64,000 bases of DNA from Comamonadaceae bacterium OTU4NAUVB1. Lineage in GTDB: Bacteria > Pseudomonadota > Gammaproteobacteria > Burkholderiales > Burkholderiaceae_C. The notes beneath the pieces were generated by a model. That model did not search any database, was not told the origin of the DNA, and saw nothing but the letters and a program-made list of their open reading frames with translations. The translations under genes were made by a program, and so were the position numbers. The DNA lies in contig CP099605.1 in the NCBI GenBank assembly GCA_024372625.1, forward strand, positions 2,604,001 to 2,668,000, in the 5' to 3' direction. Shown in pieces: positions 8,213 through 16,563 of this stretch; position 1 is the stretch's first letter, and each line of letters opens with the position of its first letter.

Positions 8213-9613
8213 TCAGGGCGCCGGGTGCCGGCGGTGCCAGTCGGTGACCTGCTGGAACGCCCAGCCCGCGCGCACCAGAAGGTCCTCCTCGAAATGCCGC
8301 CCGACGAGCTGGAAGCCCACCGGCATGCCCGCGGCCGTGAAGCCGCCCGGCAGCGTGATGGTGGGACTGCCGGTCATGTCGAACGGGCAGGTGTAGCGCA
8401 GCACGGCGGAGATGAGCTCGGCGTCCTCGCCCATCCTGGCCATGCGCTCCATGGTGGGCGAGGCGATGCCCGTGGCCGGCACGATCAGCAGGTCGACGTC
8501 CTCGAACAGCGCCTTCACGCGGCCGGCGAAGTCGAGCCGGTGCAGCACGATCTTCTGGTAGGCGAGCCCGCTCTGGGCCCGGCCCAGCTCGATCAGGCCG
8601 GCCAGTCCGGGGCCGTACTCGTCCTTGCGCGCCGGGTAGGTGGCCTCGTGCGCCACGGCGACTTCCATGCCGCACAGCGGGAACCAGTCGTCGATGACCT
8701 GGGCCGGATCGGGGAACGCCACCGGGCGCAGTTCGCCCCCGAGCGTCTTCACCGCGGCGATCGCGGCGTCGAGCACCGCGCGCGTCTCGGCGTCGACGCC
8801 CTCGGTGATCCAGCGCGCGTCCACCCCGATGCGCAGGCCGTCCAGGCCGCGATGCATTCCCGCGAGGTAGTCGGGCACCGGCAGCGGGCTCGCCGTCGGG
8901 TCCTTCGCATCGGCCCCGGCGATCGCGCCGAGCATGGCGCCGGCATCGGCGGCGCTGCGCGTCATGGGGCCGATGTGGTCGAGCGTGGCGGCGAGCTCGA
9001 AGGCGCCGTGGCGGCTGACCCGGCCCCAGGTCGGCTTCAGCCCGGTGAGGCCGTTGGCGGCCGAGGGAAACCGGATCGAGCCGCCGGTGTCGGTGCCCAG
9101 CGAGCCGTAGCACAGGCCCGCCGCCGTCGCCACGCCCGACCCGCTGGACGACACGCCCGGCCAGTGCGCGGCGTTCCACGGGTTGACCGGCGCGGCGATG
9201 GCCGGGTGGTGGTCGGCGTAGGCGCCCTCGGTCATCTGGAGCTTGCCCAGGATCACCGCGCCGGCCTCGCGCAGCCGGCGCACCACGGTGGCGTCCTCGG
9301 TCGGCACGAAGTCGCCGTGGATCGTCATGCCGGCGGCCGAGACCACGCCCGCCGTCCAGCACAGGTCCTTCACGGCGATGGGCACGCCGTGCAGCGGACC
9401 GCGCGGGACACCGCTCGCGAGCTCGGCGTCGGCACGGCGCGCGTCGGCCAGGGCCTGCTCGCGCATCACGCGGGCGTAGCTGCCGAGCCGGCCGTCGAGC
9501 GCGTCGATGCGATCGAGCTGGGCCTGCGTCGCCTCGACGCTGGAGAGTTGCCTGGACTGGATCAGTCGCGAGACGTCGAGCAGTTCCAGGTAGTGCAGTT
9601 CGGTGTCGGCCAT
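8213..9613 (-). CDS. amidase (amidase-signature family)
   Basis: A 466-aa serine amidase. The Ser-cisSer-Lys triad is visible: Lys in PIAVKDL, Ser in GVSSSGSG, and the nucleophile Ser in GTDTGGSIRFPSA. The GLTGLKPTWGRVS stretch after the nucleophile is typical of GatA-like amidases. The frame is open about 48 codons further upstream, but that stretch is basic and unlike the family, and MADTELHYLELL is a typical amidase start. It sits between a second amidase and the amide importer, so it probably acts on an imported amide. Confidence 0.88.
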   Translation of the reverse strand: MADTELHYLELLDVSRLIQSRQLSSVEATQAQLDRIDALDGRLGSYARVMREQALADARRADAELASGVPRGPLHGVPIAVKDLCWTAGVVSAAGMTIHGDFVPTEDATVVRRLREAGAVILGKLQMTEGAYADHHPAIAAPVNPWNAAHWPGVSSSGSGVATAAGLCYGSLGTDTGGSIRFPSAANGLTGLKPTWGRVSRHGAFELAATLDHIGPMTRSAADAGAMLGAIAGADAKDPTASPLPVPDYLAGMHRGLDGLRIGVDARWITEGVDAETRAVLDAAIAAVKTLGGELRPVAFPDPAQVIDDWFPLCGMEVAVAHEATYPARKDEYGPGLAGLIELGRAQSGLAYQKIVLHRLDFAGRVKALFEDVDLLIVPATGIASPTMERMARMGEDAELISAVLRYTCPFDMTGSPTITLPGGFTAAGMPVGFQLVGRHFEEDLLVRAGWAFQQVTDWHRRHPAP

Positions 9614-9695
9614 GGATGGAAAACTCGCTGGAAAGGAAGGACCCGGGAGGAGGAGGAAGCCGGTGGCGGGCGGGCGCCCGGCCGTCGAAGTCACT

Positions 9696-11171
9696 TTAGG
9701 CAGCGGCCGGCGCTCCCGCTTGTCCCGCACCGCCAGCGGATGTGCTGGTCGCGCCATCGCGCAGCACGGGCGCGCGGCGATGGAAATCGGTCGCCTGCTG
9801 GAACGCGTGTCCGGCGCGCAGCAGCATCGCCTCGCCGAACGGCCGGCCGATGATCTGCAGGCCCATGGGCATGCCCTCGCCGTCGAAGCCGCAGGGCACG
9901 TTGAGCGCGGGCAGGCCCGTCAGGCTGGCCACGCCGGTGAACTGCATGATGGCCGAGAGCATGTCCTCGGGACGGCCCTCCTCGATGGCGACGGTGGTCT
10001 CGCCCAGGCGCGTGGCGGTGAACGGCAGGGTCGGACAGACGAACACGTCGACCGCGTCCTCGAAGGCCGCCAGGAACTCCCCGCGCAGCAGCGCGCGGTA
10101 GCGCTGCGCCTGCAGGTAGTGCGTCGCCGGCAGCAGCTCGCCGACGTCGAGCAGCGCGCGCACGTCGTCGCCGTAGTCCTGCGGTCGCTCGCGCAGGTCG
10201 CGCTGGTGGTAGGTGCTGGGCTCGGCCGACTCGATGGTCAGCTGCGCCGCGATGTTGCCGTGGATGTGCCGGATGTCGACGTCGACCAGCACGGCCCCCA
10301 GGTCGACGAAGGTGGCGAGCGCCTGCTTCAGGCCCGCGAGCACGCTCGGCTGCAGGTGTTCGAGGAAGTAGCCCGGCACGATGCCGATGCGCAGGTGGCG
10401 GCAGCCGCCGTCCAGGCGCCGCAGGACGTCGTCGCACGGGTGCTGGGCACTGCCCGCGTCGCGCGGATCGAAGCCCGCCATGGCGCCGAACATCAGGGCG
10501 CAGTCCTCGACCGTGCGGGCCATCGGACCGACCGTGTCCATGCTCCAGGCCAGCGGCACCACGCCGTGGTTGCTCACGCGTCCGTAGGTCGGCCGCAGGC
10601 CCGCGATGCCGTTGACGGCCGAGGGCAGGCGGATCGAGCCGCCGGTGTCGGTGCCCACGGCGCCGAAGCACATCCGCGCGGCCACGGCGACGGCCGAGCC
10701 GCCGCTGGAGCCGGCCGGGAACCGCGTGGTGTCCCAGGGGTTGCGCACCGCGCCGTAGTGCGGGTTGGCCGAGGTGCCGCCCCAGGCGAACTCGTGCATG
10801 TTGGTCTTGCCGATGAAGATCGCGCCGTGCTGGCGCAGGCGCGTCACGACCGTGGCGTCGGCCTCCGGATGCCAGTCGGCCAGGACCTTGCTGCCGGCGG
10901 TGGTGCGCGTGCCGCGCACGGCGACGTTGTCCTTGAGCGCGATCGGCACGCCGTGCAGCGGGCCCAGCCCGCAGCCGGCGGCCGAGAGCATCTCGGCGGC
11001 GCGGGCGACCTGCAGCGCCTGCTCCTCGAAGACGGTGATGAACGAGCGCAGCACGCCGTCGTGCGCCCGGATGCGCGCGAGCGCCGCCTCGACCAGTTCG
11101 ACCGGCGAGACCGCGCGTTCGCGCACCAGGCGCGCGGCCTCCGCCAGCGTGAGTTCGAGCAGGTCGCTCAT
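9696..11171 (-). CDS. amidase (GatA/AtzE-like)
   Basis: A 491-aa amidase-signature enzyme. Catalytic elements are Lys in PIALKDNVAV, Ser in AGSSGGSA and the nucleophile in GTDTGGSIRLPSAVNG. The N-terminal half resembles GatA/AtzE. Its ATG overlaps the stop of the small upstream gene (ATGA). This is the arrangement seen when a GatC/AtzG-like subunit is made together with its amidase. The last 30 residues are Ala/Gly-rich and poorly conserved in appearance. The exact substrate is unknown. Confidence 0.9.
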   Translation of the reverse strand: MSDLLELTLAEAARLVRERAVSPVELVEAALARIRAHDGVLRSFITVFEEQALQVARAAEMLSAAGCGLGPLHGVPIALKDNVAVRGTRTTAGSKVLADWHPEADATVVTRLRQHGAIFIGKTNMHEFAWGGTSANPHYGAVRNPWDTTRFPAGSSGGSAVAVAARMCFGAVGTDTGGSIRLPSAVNGIAGLRPTYGRVSNHGVVPLAWSMDTVGPMARTVEDCALMFGAMAGFDPRDAGSAQHPCDDVLRRLDGGCRHLRIGIVPGYFLEHLQPSVLAGLKQALATFVDLGAVLVDVDIRHIHGNIAAQLTIESAEPSTYHQRDLRERPQDYGDDVRALLDVGELLPATHYLQAQRYRALLRGEFLAAFEDAVDVFVCPTLPFTATRLGETTVAIEEGRPEDMLSAIMQFTGVASLTGLPALNVPCGFDGEGMPMGLQIIGRPFGEAMLLRAGHAFQQATDFHRRAPVLRDGATSTSAGGAGQAGAPAAA

Positions 11172-11467
11172 GGCCGGCTCCCGGTGGACGCGGGCGCCGC
11201 CGACGGGCCGCGCGCCTCACCCGCCGCCGCGCCCGCCGCGCCCGCCTCTTCCACGGGCCCCGGCGCCGCGACCTGCGCGAACACCGTCGCGGGCATCAGC
11301 GACCGGTGCGCGGGCGCGCTCATCTTGCGGTTGAGTTCGTGGGCGGCCGGCATCCAGGCCGCCAGGATCGCCGCCGCCGCGGCGGCGCGCTCCGGACTCA
11401 GGTCCAGTCCGGCATGGGCGGCCAGCGCCGCCATGGCGGCATCGGTCCCGGGAGGGTGGTCTTCCAT
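11168..11467 (-). CDS. small AtzG/GatC-like amidase partner (DUF4089-like)
   Basis: A 99-aa acidic-to-neutral protein directly upstream of, and translationally coupled to, the GatA/AtzE-like amidase. The core (about residues 10-60) has predicted helices and ends LMPATVFA. This resembles the short AtzG/DUF4089 proteins that wrap around AtzE-type amidases and usually end in an EPA-x-VF motif. The C-terminal 40 residues are Ala/Gly/Pro-rich. GGAG lies 7 nt before the chosen ATG; an upstream in-frame ATG at 11491 lacks a ribosome-binding site. Assignment rests on size, position and a short motif, so it is tentative. Confidence 0.55.
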   Translation of the reverse strand: MEDHPPGTDAAMAALAAHAGLDLSPERAAAAAAILAAWMPAAHELNRKMSAPAHRSLMPATVFAQVAAPGPVEEAGAAGAAAGEARGPSAAPASTGSRP

Positions 11468-11521
11468 CGGTGTCTCCAGTCGTTCGTGCATGACGCGACG
11501 ATAGGAAACGATGCCCGTGCG

Positions 11522-11544
11522 GACTTGGCTGGCATCGCCAAGTC
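11522..11544. promoter_or_regulatory. inverted repeat, candidate operator of the amidase operon
   Basis: Perfect 8-bp arms GACTTGGC and GCCAAGTC are separated by 7 bp in the 114-bp gap between the AraC-type regulator and the AtzG-like gene. It lies about 55 bp upstream of the latter's start. Position and symmetry suggest a regulator site, most simply for the adjacent AraC protein. Confidence 0.45.
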
Positions 11545-11581
11545 GATGGCCTGGGCGCGCCAGGCCGCCGCGGCCCTCAGC

Positions 11582-12517
11582 TCAATGGGTGCGCAGCAGC
11601 GTGTGCGGCGTGGTGCCGTAGGCCTTCTTGAAGACCCGGCAGAAATGCGAGAGATCGCTGAAGCCGCACTGGAACGCGGCCTGCGTCACCTGCTGCACGC
11701 GGCCCTCGGTCAGGGCGCGATGGCTCGCTTCGAGGCGCCGTTTCCACAGCCACTGCATCGGCGTGGTGCCATGGCAGGCGAAGACGCGCGTGAGCGTGCG
11801 CGCGGAGACGTGCTGGGACGCGGCGATCCGGGCGACGTCCAGCTCGCAGTCGTCCAGGTGGGCATCGATGTGGGCGCAGGCGCGCTGGAACAGCGCCTCG
11901 TGCGCCGAGCGCGGGACCGACGCGCCGTCCTGGCGCATCTGGAGCACCACGGCGAGCATGTCGAGCAGCGAGTTGGCCAGCGGCCCCTGGGCGCCTTCGT
12001 GGCCGGAGAACTCCATGACCGCCGCCTCGCGCATCACGCCCGCCAGCAGCGTCGCCACCGGAGAGCCTTCGCTCAGGGGCACGGCCGTCAACCGCTCGGC
12101 CTCTGGCACCAGCGCGAGCAGCCGCCGGCGCGGGATGCGCAGCATCAGGAACGCGTCGGGCTGCAGGTCGTAGGTGAAGGGGCGCGCCGCGTCGTAGAGG
12201 GCGATGTCGCCCGGGCGCTGCACCATCTGGCGACCGCCCTGCGACAGGCGGCCGTGGCCTTCCACCACGAGGCTGAGCATGAAGTCGTCATTCGGGCCGG
12301 TGCGCAGGTGGTACGGGGTGCGCTCCCAGGCGTGCGCGGGCGAGGACATCCGCGCCAGGGTCAGGCTGCCGAGCGGGCGCACCTCCAGGCGGGCGTCGAA
12401 GTCGTCGCGGCACGGCACCGTGCTCGCGGCGGGAATGAAATGACTGCACACCACATCGCTCCAGTAGGCGAAGCGGTGCGCGGTGCCGGCGGCACGCGTC
12501 GAGTAGTTCAGTTCCAT
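11582..12517 (-). CDS. AraC-family transcriptional regulator (FeaR-like)
   Basis: A 311-aa protein with an AraC-binding-like N-terminal sensor (RFAYWSDVVCSHFIP near residue 15, RPGDIALYDAARPFTY near 120) and a C-terminal double HTH (about residues 205-308). The second helix region shows AAFQCGFSDLSHFCRVFKKAYGTTP, the AraC signature. Such N-terminal domains occur in regulators of amine and amide use. The ATG preceded by a G-rich stretch was chosen; a GTG three codons upstream is possible. It is the first gene of the minus-strand amide block, with a sigma-54-like promoter about 60 bp upstream. Confidence 0.9.
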   Translation of the reverse strand: MELNYSTRAAGTAHRFAYWSDVVCSHFIPAASTVPCRDDFDARLEVRPLGSLTLARMSSPAHAWERTPYHLRTGPNDDFMLSLVVEGHGRLSQGGRQMVQRPGDIALYDAARPFTYDLQPDAFLMLRIPRRRLLALVPEAERLTAVPLSEGSPVATLLAGVMREAAVMEFSGHEGAQGPLANSLLDMLAVVLQMRQDGASVPRSAHEALFQRACAHIDAHLDDCELDVARIAASQHVSARTLTRVFACHGTTPMQWLWKRRLEASHRALTEGRVQQVTQAAFQCGFSDLSHFCRVFKKAYGTTPHTLLRTH

Positions 12518-12575
12518 GATCGGCACCCCCGGGGCGAGAAGCGATGGGGCACTGTAAAGAGGTGCTCACCCTCAC

Positions 12576-12590
12576 GCAACTTCTGTGCCG
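12576..12590 (-). promoter_or_regulatory. sigma-54 (-24/-12) promoter match upstream of the AraC regulator
   Basis: On the minus strand the site reads CGGCACAGAAGTTGC. It has GGCAC at -24 and TTGC at -12 with the required 12-bp GG-to-GC register. The predicted transcription start is about 12565, some 48 bp before the regulator ATG. It lies in the 95-bp gap after the urate oxidase gene. Confidence 0.55.
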
Positions 12591-12612
12591 CCGGGCCTGC
12601 CCGCGGCGGCGG

Positions 12613-13818
12613 CTACTGCGTCTTCGCGCCGGCCAGGAACCACTTGCCGATCAGCGCGCGCTCCGCGTCGGTGATGCCGGTGGCGTTGTTCATCGGCATG
12701 ATCTTCGTCACCACCGCCTGCTGGTAGACCGCCTGGGCGTGCAGCGCGACCTGGTCGGGCGTGTCCAGGCGCACGTTCTTCATCTGCACGGCCGCGCCGT
12801 GGCACAGGTAGCAGCGCTGTTCCAGCACCTTCTGCACCTCGCCGAAGGACACCTGCTGCACCGCCGCGCCCGGCGCCGGCGCGGCGACCGGCTCGGGCCG
12901 CATCCAGACGATGGTCAGGCCCAGCACCGCGACGCCGACCATCGCGTAGGGCAGCGGATTGCCCGCGTTGCCCAGCTTGAAACGATGGCGCACCACGAAG
13001 AACTGCCGGATGGCCGCGCCGCCGAGCATGATCAGCAGCAGCACCACCCAGTTGTGCTTGTGCGTGTAGGTGAAGCTGTAGTGGTTGCTCAGCATGGCGA
13101 AGAGCACCGGCAGCGTGAAGTAGGTGTTGTGGACGCTGCGCTGCTTGCCGCGCTGGCCGTGCACCGGATTGACCGGCTTGCCCTCCCGCAGCAGGCCCAC
13201 GTTCTCGCGCTGGCCGGGAATGATCCAGAAGAACACGTTGGCGCTCATGGTCGTGGCCATCATCGCGCCCACCAGCAGGAACGCGGCGCGGCCGGCGAAC
13301 CACTGGCAGGCCAGCCACGTCGCGAAGGCGATGAAGATCGCGATCAGCACGCCCACGATGGTGTCGCCGTTCTTGCGGCGCCCGAAGACCTGGCAGATGC
13401 CGTCGTAGACGATCCAGAAGACGACGAAGAAGGCCAGCGCCACCGAGATGGCCGCGCCGGGCTGCCAGTCCATCTTCGACTTGTCGATCAGGTAGGTGCT
13501 CGCGTTCCACAGGTAGGACATGGTGAACAGCGAGAAGCCGGTGATCCAGGTCGAGTAGCTCTCCCAGTACGACCAGTGCAGGTGGTCGGGCAGCTTCTTC
13601 GGCGCCAGCGCGTACTTCTGCATGTTGTAGAAGCCGCCGCCGTGCACGGCCCACTGCTCGCCGCCCACGCCCTTGTCGAGCGATTCGGCGTCCTGCGGCT
13701 TCTCCAGGCTGTTGTCCAGCATCACGAAGTAGAACGAGGCGCCGATCCAGGCGATGGCGGTGATGACGTGGACCCAGCGCAGCAGCAGGTTGGCCCAGTC
13801 GAGGTAATAGCTTTCCAT
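12613..13818 (-). CDS. puuD: membrane urate oxidase (hydroxylase) with C-terminal cytochrome c domain
   Basis: A 401-aa protein of the PuuD family, which oxidises urate to 5-hydroxyisourate at the membrane using a cytochrome c domain as electron acceptor instead of making peroxide. The N-terminal 300 residues hold eight or nine hydrophobic segments, including WVHVITAIAWIGASFYF at the start and an HNTYFTLPVLFAML segment. The C-terminal domain has the haem c motif CYLCH at residues 336-340 and a likely Met ligand in IMPMNN. An A/G-rich ribosome-binding region precedes the ATG. It supplies the substrate of the HIU hydrolase encoded about 1.6 kb away. Confidence 0.95.
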   Translation of the reverse strand: MESYYLDWANLLLRWVHVITAIAWIGASFYFVMLDNSLEKPQDAESLDKGVGGEQWAVHGGGFYNMQKYALAPKKLPDHLHWSYWESYSTWITGFSLFTMSYLWNASTYLIDKSKMDWQPGAAISVALAFFVVFWIVYDGICQVFGRRKNGDTIVGVLIAIFIAFATWLACQWFAGRAAFLLVGAMMATTMSANVFFWIIPGQRENVGLLREGKPVNPVHGQRGKQRSVHNTYFTLPVLFAMLSNHYSFTYTHKHNWVVLLLIMLGGAAIRQFFVVRHRFKLGNAGNPLPYAMVGVAVLGLTIVWMRPEPVAAPAPGAAVQQVSFGEVQKVLEQRCYLCHGAAVQMKNVRLDTPDQVALHAQAVYQQAVVTKIMPMNNATGITDAERALIGKWFLAGAKTQ

Positions 13819-14010
13819 GGCTCTTTCTTTCTCTTTCAGCCTGGCCGGCGCGTGACTGCGCCGGACGGTCGGTGCCTGCTCACCACTGCGGGCGCTGTAA
13901 GCAGAAAGAAGGCCGCGAACGCAGGCTCTGATGGCCTCGCTCCGCTGCGGCGTGGGGTCGGGAGTGTAAACAAGGGGGTCGGTGGGTGTGGGCGGTCTCC
14001 GGGAAACTCC

Positions 14011-14829
14011 TCAGCCGCGCGGGCCGAGCGACTGCAACAACTGTGCCGCCACCGCCACGGCGATCACCTCGGGCTCCTTGCCGGCGATGCCGGGGATGCC
14101 GATCGGGCAGGTGACGCGGTCCATCTCGGCCTCGGTGAAGCCGCGCGCGGCCAGGCGGTGGCGGAAGGTGGCCCATTTCGTCCGGCTGCCGATCAGGCCG
14201 ACGTAGGGCAGGTCGTCGCGCGTTCGCAGGCGCTTCAGGCAGGCCACGACGATGTCGAGGTCCTCGGCGTGGCTGAAGCTCATGACCAGCACGCGCGAAC
14301 CCGGCACCAGGTCGGCGACGGCGTCCTGCACGGGCTCGGAATGCTCGGTGGCGATGCGCGCCGGCAGCGCGGGGGCGAAGACGCCCTCGCGGCTGTCGAT
14401 CCAGCGCACCGCGAACGGCAGGGTGGCCAGCAGCCGGGCCAGCGCGGCGCCGACGTGGCCGCCGCCGAACAGCGCGACCGGCTCCAGGCGCCGGGTGAAC
14501 GCGTCGCGCAGCGCCGGCGCGTCGGCCGCGCCGACCCGCTGATACGACAGCACCACGACGCCGCCGCAGCACTGGCCCAGTGCCGGGCCGAGCGCGTGGC
14601 GCCTTGGCCCCTCGATGGCCGGGCCGCCGCCGAGCCAGTCGCGCGCGGCGCGCGCGGCCTGGAATTCGAGGTGGCCCCCGCCGATGGTGCCGGTCAGCGT
14701 GCCGTCGCCCCACACGGCCATCCAGGTGCCGGCCTCGCGCGGCACCGAGCCCTGCGTGGCGTCGATGCGCACCAGCACGCCGTCCTCGACGCGCAGGCGC
14801 TGCAGCAGCAGGTCGAGCATCGATGTCAT
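14011..14829 (-). CDS. xdhC: xanthine dehydrogenase accessory protein XdhC
   Basis: A 272-aa XdhC/CoxI-family chaperone that inserts the sulfurated molybdenum cofactor into xanthine dehydrogenase. Landmarks are VRIDATQGSVPREAGTWMAV (residues about 20-40), IGGGHLEFQA, GQCCGGVVVLSY with the paired Cys, and a Rossmann-like VALFGGGHVGAALARLLA near 140. The C-terminal ENE-type region ends CPIGIPGIAGKEPEVIAVAVAAQLL. The xdhA/xdhB genes are not in the window. Xanthine dehydrogenase makes the urate consumed by PuuD, so the neighbourhood is coherent. Confidence 0.95.
   Translation of the reverse strand: MTSMLDLLLQRLRVEDGVLVRIDATQGSVPREAGTWMAVWGDGTLTGTIGGGHLEFQAARAARDWLGGGPAIEGPRRHALGPALGQCCGGVVVLSYQRVGAADAPALRDAFTRRLEPVALFGGGHVGAALARLLATLPFAVRWIDSREGVFAPALPARIATEHSEPVQDAVADLVPGSRVLVMSFSHAEDLDIVVACLKRLRTRDDLPYVGLIGSRTKWATFRHRLAARGFTEAEMDRVTCPIGIPGIAGKEPEVIAVAVAAQLLQSLGPRG
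14034..14048 (-). promoter_or_regulatory. sigma-54-like promoter match inside the xdhC 3' end, facing puuD
   Basis: The minus strand reads CGGCACAGTTGTTGC with the GG-to-GC spacing of -24/-12 promoters. The predicted start is near 14023, about 205 nt upstream of the PuuD ATG. It lies in coding sequence (Ala-Gln-Leu-Leu codons), so chance is possible; the 190-bp gap before puuD shows no better promoter. Confidence 0.35.
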
Positions 14830-14870
14830 GCGGCGCTCCGGGCCGGGCGGCGCACGGTATAACCGCGCCG

Positions 14871-15386
14871 ATGACGAAACTCCCGCCCGCGCCGCGCCGC
14901 CTCGCCCTGGCCGGCGTCCTCCTCGCCACGCTGTGGCTCGCCGGGTGCGCCGGCAGCCCGACGGCGCCGATCACGCGCCCCGTGCCCGGCCAGCTCACCG
15001 ACGCCACGCCCGAACCCCCGCCCGGCCGCTCGCCCATGCCGCGCGCCTCCGAGGCCGCCAACGCGCGCGACTACCGCCGCGACGCCGCCCGCCACGTCTA
15101 CGACGGCAACCGCGCCCGCATCTACGGCGGCAAGCTGCCCGCCCTGCTCTACGCGGTCGGCACGCTGCAGGTGAACCTCGACGCCAACGGCAAGGTGCTC
15201 TCGATGCACTGGATGCGGGCGCCGAAGCACGCGCCGGAGGTCATCGCCGAGATCGAGCGCACCGTGCTGGAGGCCTCGCCCTTCCCGGCGGCGGCGCGCA
15301 TCGGCAAGGTGACGTGGACGGACACCTGGCTGTGGGACAAGGGCGGTCATTTCCAGCTCGACACGCTGACCGAAGGGCAGTTGTAG
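14871..15386 (+). CDS. putative lipoprotein with TonB-C-like fold
   Basis: A 171-aa protein with a lipoprotein signal (hydrophobic core then LAGC, lipidated Cys at about residue 26), a Pro-rich linker, and a C-terminal part ending in a beta-rich stretch. That part includes GTLQVNLDANGKVLSMHWMRAPKHAP, RTVLEASPFPAA and TWTDTWLWDKGGHFQLDTLTEGQL. The pattern of a short strand, a helix ending in SPFPAA and another strand resembles TonB/TolA C-terminal domains. It sits alone on the plus strand between xdhC and uraH, and there is no functional link to purine use that I can support. Confidence 0.75.
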   Translation: MTKLPPAPRRLALAGVLLATLWLAGCAGSPTAPITRPVPGQLTDATPEPPPGRSPMPRASEAANARDYRRDAARHVYDGNRARIYGGKLPALLYAVGTLQVNLDANGKVLSMHWMRAPKHAPEVIAEIERTVLEASPFPAAARIGKVTWTDTWLWDKGGHFQLDTLTEGQL

Positions 15387-15420
15387 CGACGGCGCCGGGC
15401 GCGGAGCTTGCAAGGCACGC

Positions 15421-15771
15421 TCAGGAGCCCCGGTAGGTCGAGTAGCTCCACGGGCTCACCAGCAGCGGCACGTGGTAGTGCTCGTCGGTGCGCGCGACGC
15501 CGAAGTCGAGCGACACGCGGTCGAGGAAATTGGGCTCGGGCAGCACGACGCCCCGCGCCTTGAAGTACGCCGCGACGTCGAACACCAGCCGGTAGGTGCC
15601 GGCCCTGAGGGTCTGGTTGTCGTAGAGCGGGCCGTCGCTGCGGCCGTCGGCGTTGAGCACGAAGCGCCGCACCAGCGTCGCCGCGTCGCCCTGCGTGGTG
15701 AACAACGCGACCGACATGCCCGCGGCGGGCGCGCCGTGCATCGTGTCGAGGACGTGGGTGCTGAGGCCCAT
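15421..15771 (-). CDS. uraH: 5-hydroxyisourate hydrolase (transthyretin-like)
   Basis: A 116-aa HIU hydrolase converting 5-hydroxyisourate to OHCU. All signature elements are present: N-terminal LSTHVLDTMHGAPA with the first catalytic His, Arg in LNADGRSDGPL, HYHVPLLVSPWSYSTYRGS with the second His, and the C-terminal YRGS tetrapeptide. AGGAG lies 7 nt upstream of the ATG. It is divergent from the FCD regulator, and a GTGTATACAC palindrome lies between them, suggesting control by that regulator. Confidence 0.96.
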   Translation of the reverse strand: MGLSTHVLDTMHGAPAAGMSVALFTTQGDAATLVRRFVLNADGRSDGPLYDNQTLRAGTYRLVFDVAAYFKARGVVLPEPNFLDRVSLDFGVARTDEHYHVPLLVSPWSYSTYRGS

Positions 15772-15802
15772 GGAAAGCTCCTGGTAATTCCGGTGGACAA
15801 AA

Positions 15803-15812
15803 GTGTATACAC
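15803..15812. promoter_or_regulatory. palindromic operator GTGTATACAC between uraH and the FCD regulator
   Basis: A perfect 10-bp palindrome lies 31 bp upstream of the uraH start and 20 bp upstream of the regulator's first plausible ATG. Its TGTATACA core recurs at 20791 upstream of the xanthine/urate-type permease. The core fits the AT-rich palindromes bound by FadR/FCD-type GntR proteins. Confidence 0.6.
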
Positions 15813-15832
15813 ATTCCCGGTTGCCGCCTATC

Positions 15833-16507
15833 ATGGATGTCATGGAGTCCTCCACCACCGCCGCCATCGTCGACGCCCTGACCCGGGCCATCGTCGAGCA
15901 CCGGCTGCATCCGGGCAGCAAGCTCGCCGAGCAGAAGCTGGCCGACCACTTCGGCGTCTCCCGCACGCTGGTGCGGCAGGCCCTGTTCCAGCTCTCGCAG
16001 AACCGGCTGATCCGGCTCGAACCCGCGCGCGGCGCCTTCGTCGCGTCGCCGTCGGTGGACGAGGCGCGCGAAGTGTTCGCGGTGCGCCGCATGCTGGAGG
16101 TCGAGATGACGCGCAGCTTCGTGCGCGGCGTGACCCCGGCGCGCCTGAAGGCGCTGCGCGAGCACGTCGCCGCCGAACGCGCGGCCGTGACCGCCGGCGA
16201 CGCCACCGGCCGCACCGAGCTGCTGGGCGACTTCCACGTGCGCATGGCCGAACTCATCGGCAACCGGGTGCTGGCCCAGATGCTGGGCGAGCTGATCTCG
16301 CGCTGCGCCCTCATCACGCTCATGTACCAGAGCCCGAGCGCCGCCGCGCACTCCAACGACGAACACGCCGACATCGTGCGCGCCCTCGCCGCCCGGGACG
16401 AGGACCTGGCCGTGCGCCTCATGAGCGAGCACCTCGACCACGTCGAGGCGAGCCTGACCTTCGACCGCAAGGTGCCCACGCACGACGTGGCGCTGGCCCT
16501 GACCTGA
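15833..16507 (+). CDS. GntR-family regulator with FCD domain (ureide/purine regulator)
   Basis: A 224-aa protein with an N-terminal winged HTH (LAEQKLADHFGVSRTLVRQALFQLSQNRLI, residues about 30-60) and an all-helical FCD effector domain. The FCD metal-site residues are in the order D-FH (LLGDFHVRMAEL), then NDEHADIVRAL and MSEHLDHVEASL. It faces away from uraH and towards puuE. The first two ATGs (15833 and 15842) are both plausible, and the upstream GTG at 15803 overlaps the operator. It probably senses a purine or ureide intermediate. Confidence 0.9.
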   Translation: MDVMESSTTAAIVDALTRAIVEHRLHPGSKLAEQKLADHFGVSRTLVRQALFQLSQNRLIRLEPARGAFVASPSVDEAREVFAVRRMLEVEMTRSFVRGVTPARLKALREHVAAERAAVTAGDATGRTELLGDFHVRMAELIGNRVLAQMLGELISRCALITLMYQSPSAAAHSNDEHADIVRALAARDEDLAVRLMSEHLDHVEASLTFDRKVPTHDVALALT

Positions 16508-16563
16508 CCCGGCCCCGTCGGCCTTCCACCCCCGTCCTCACCGCCCTCACCGCCCCGCCCGCC

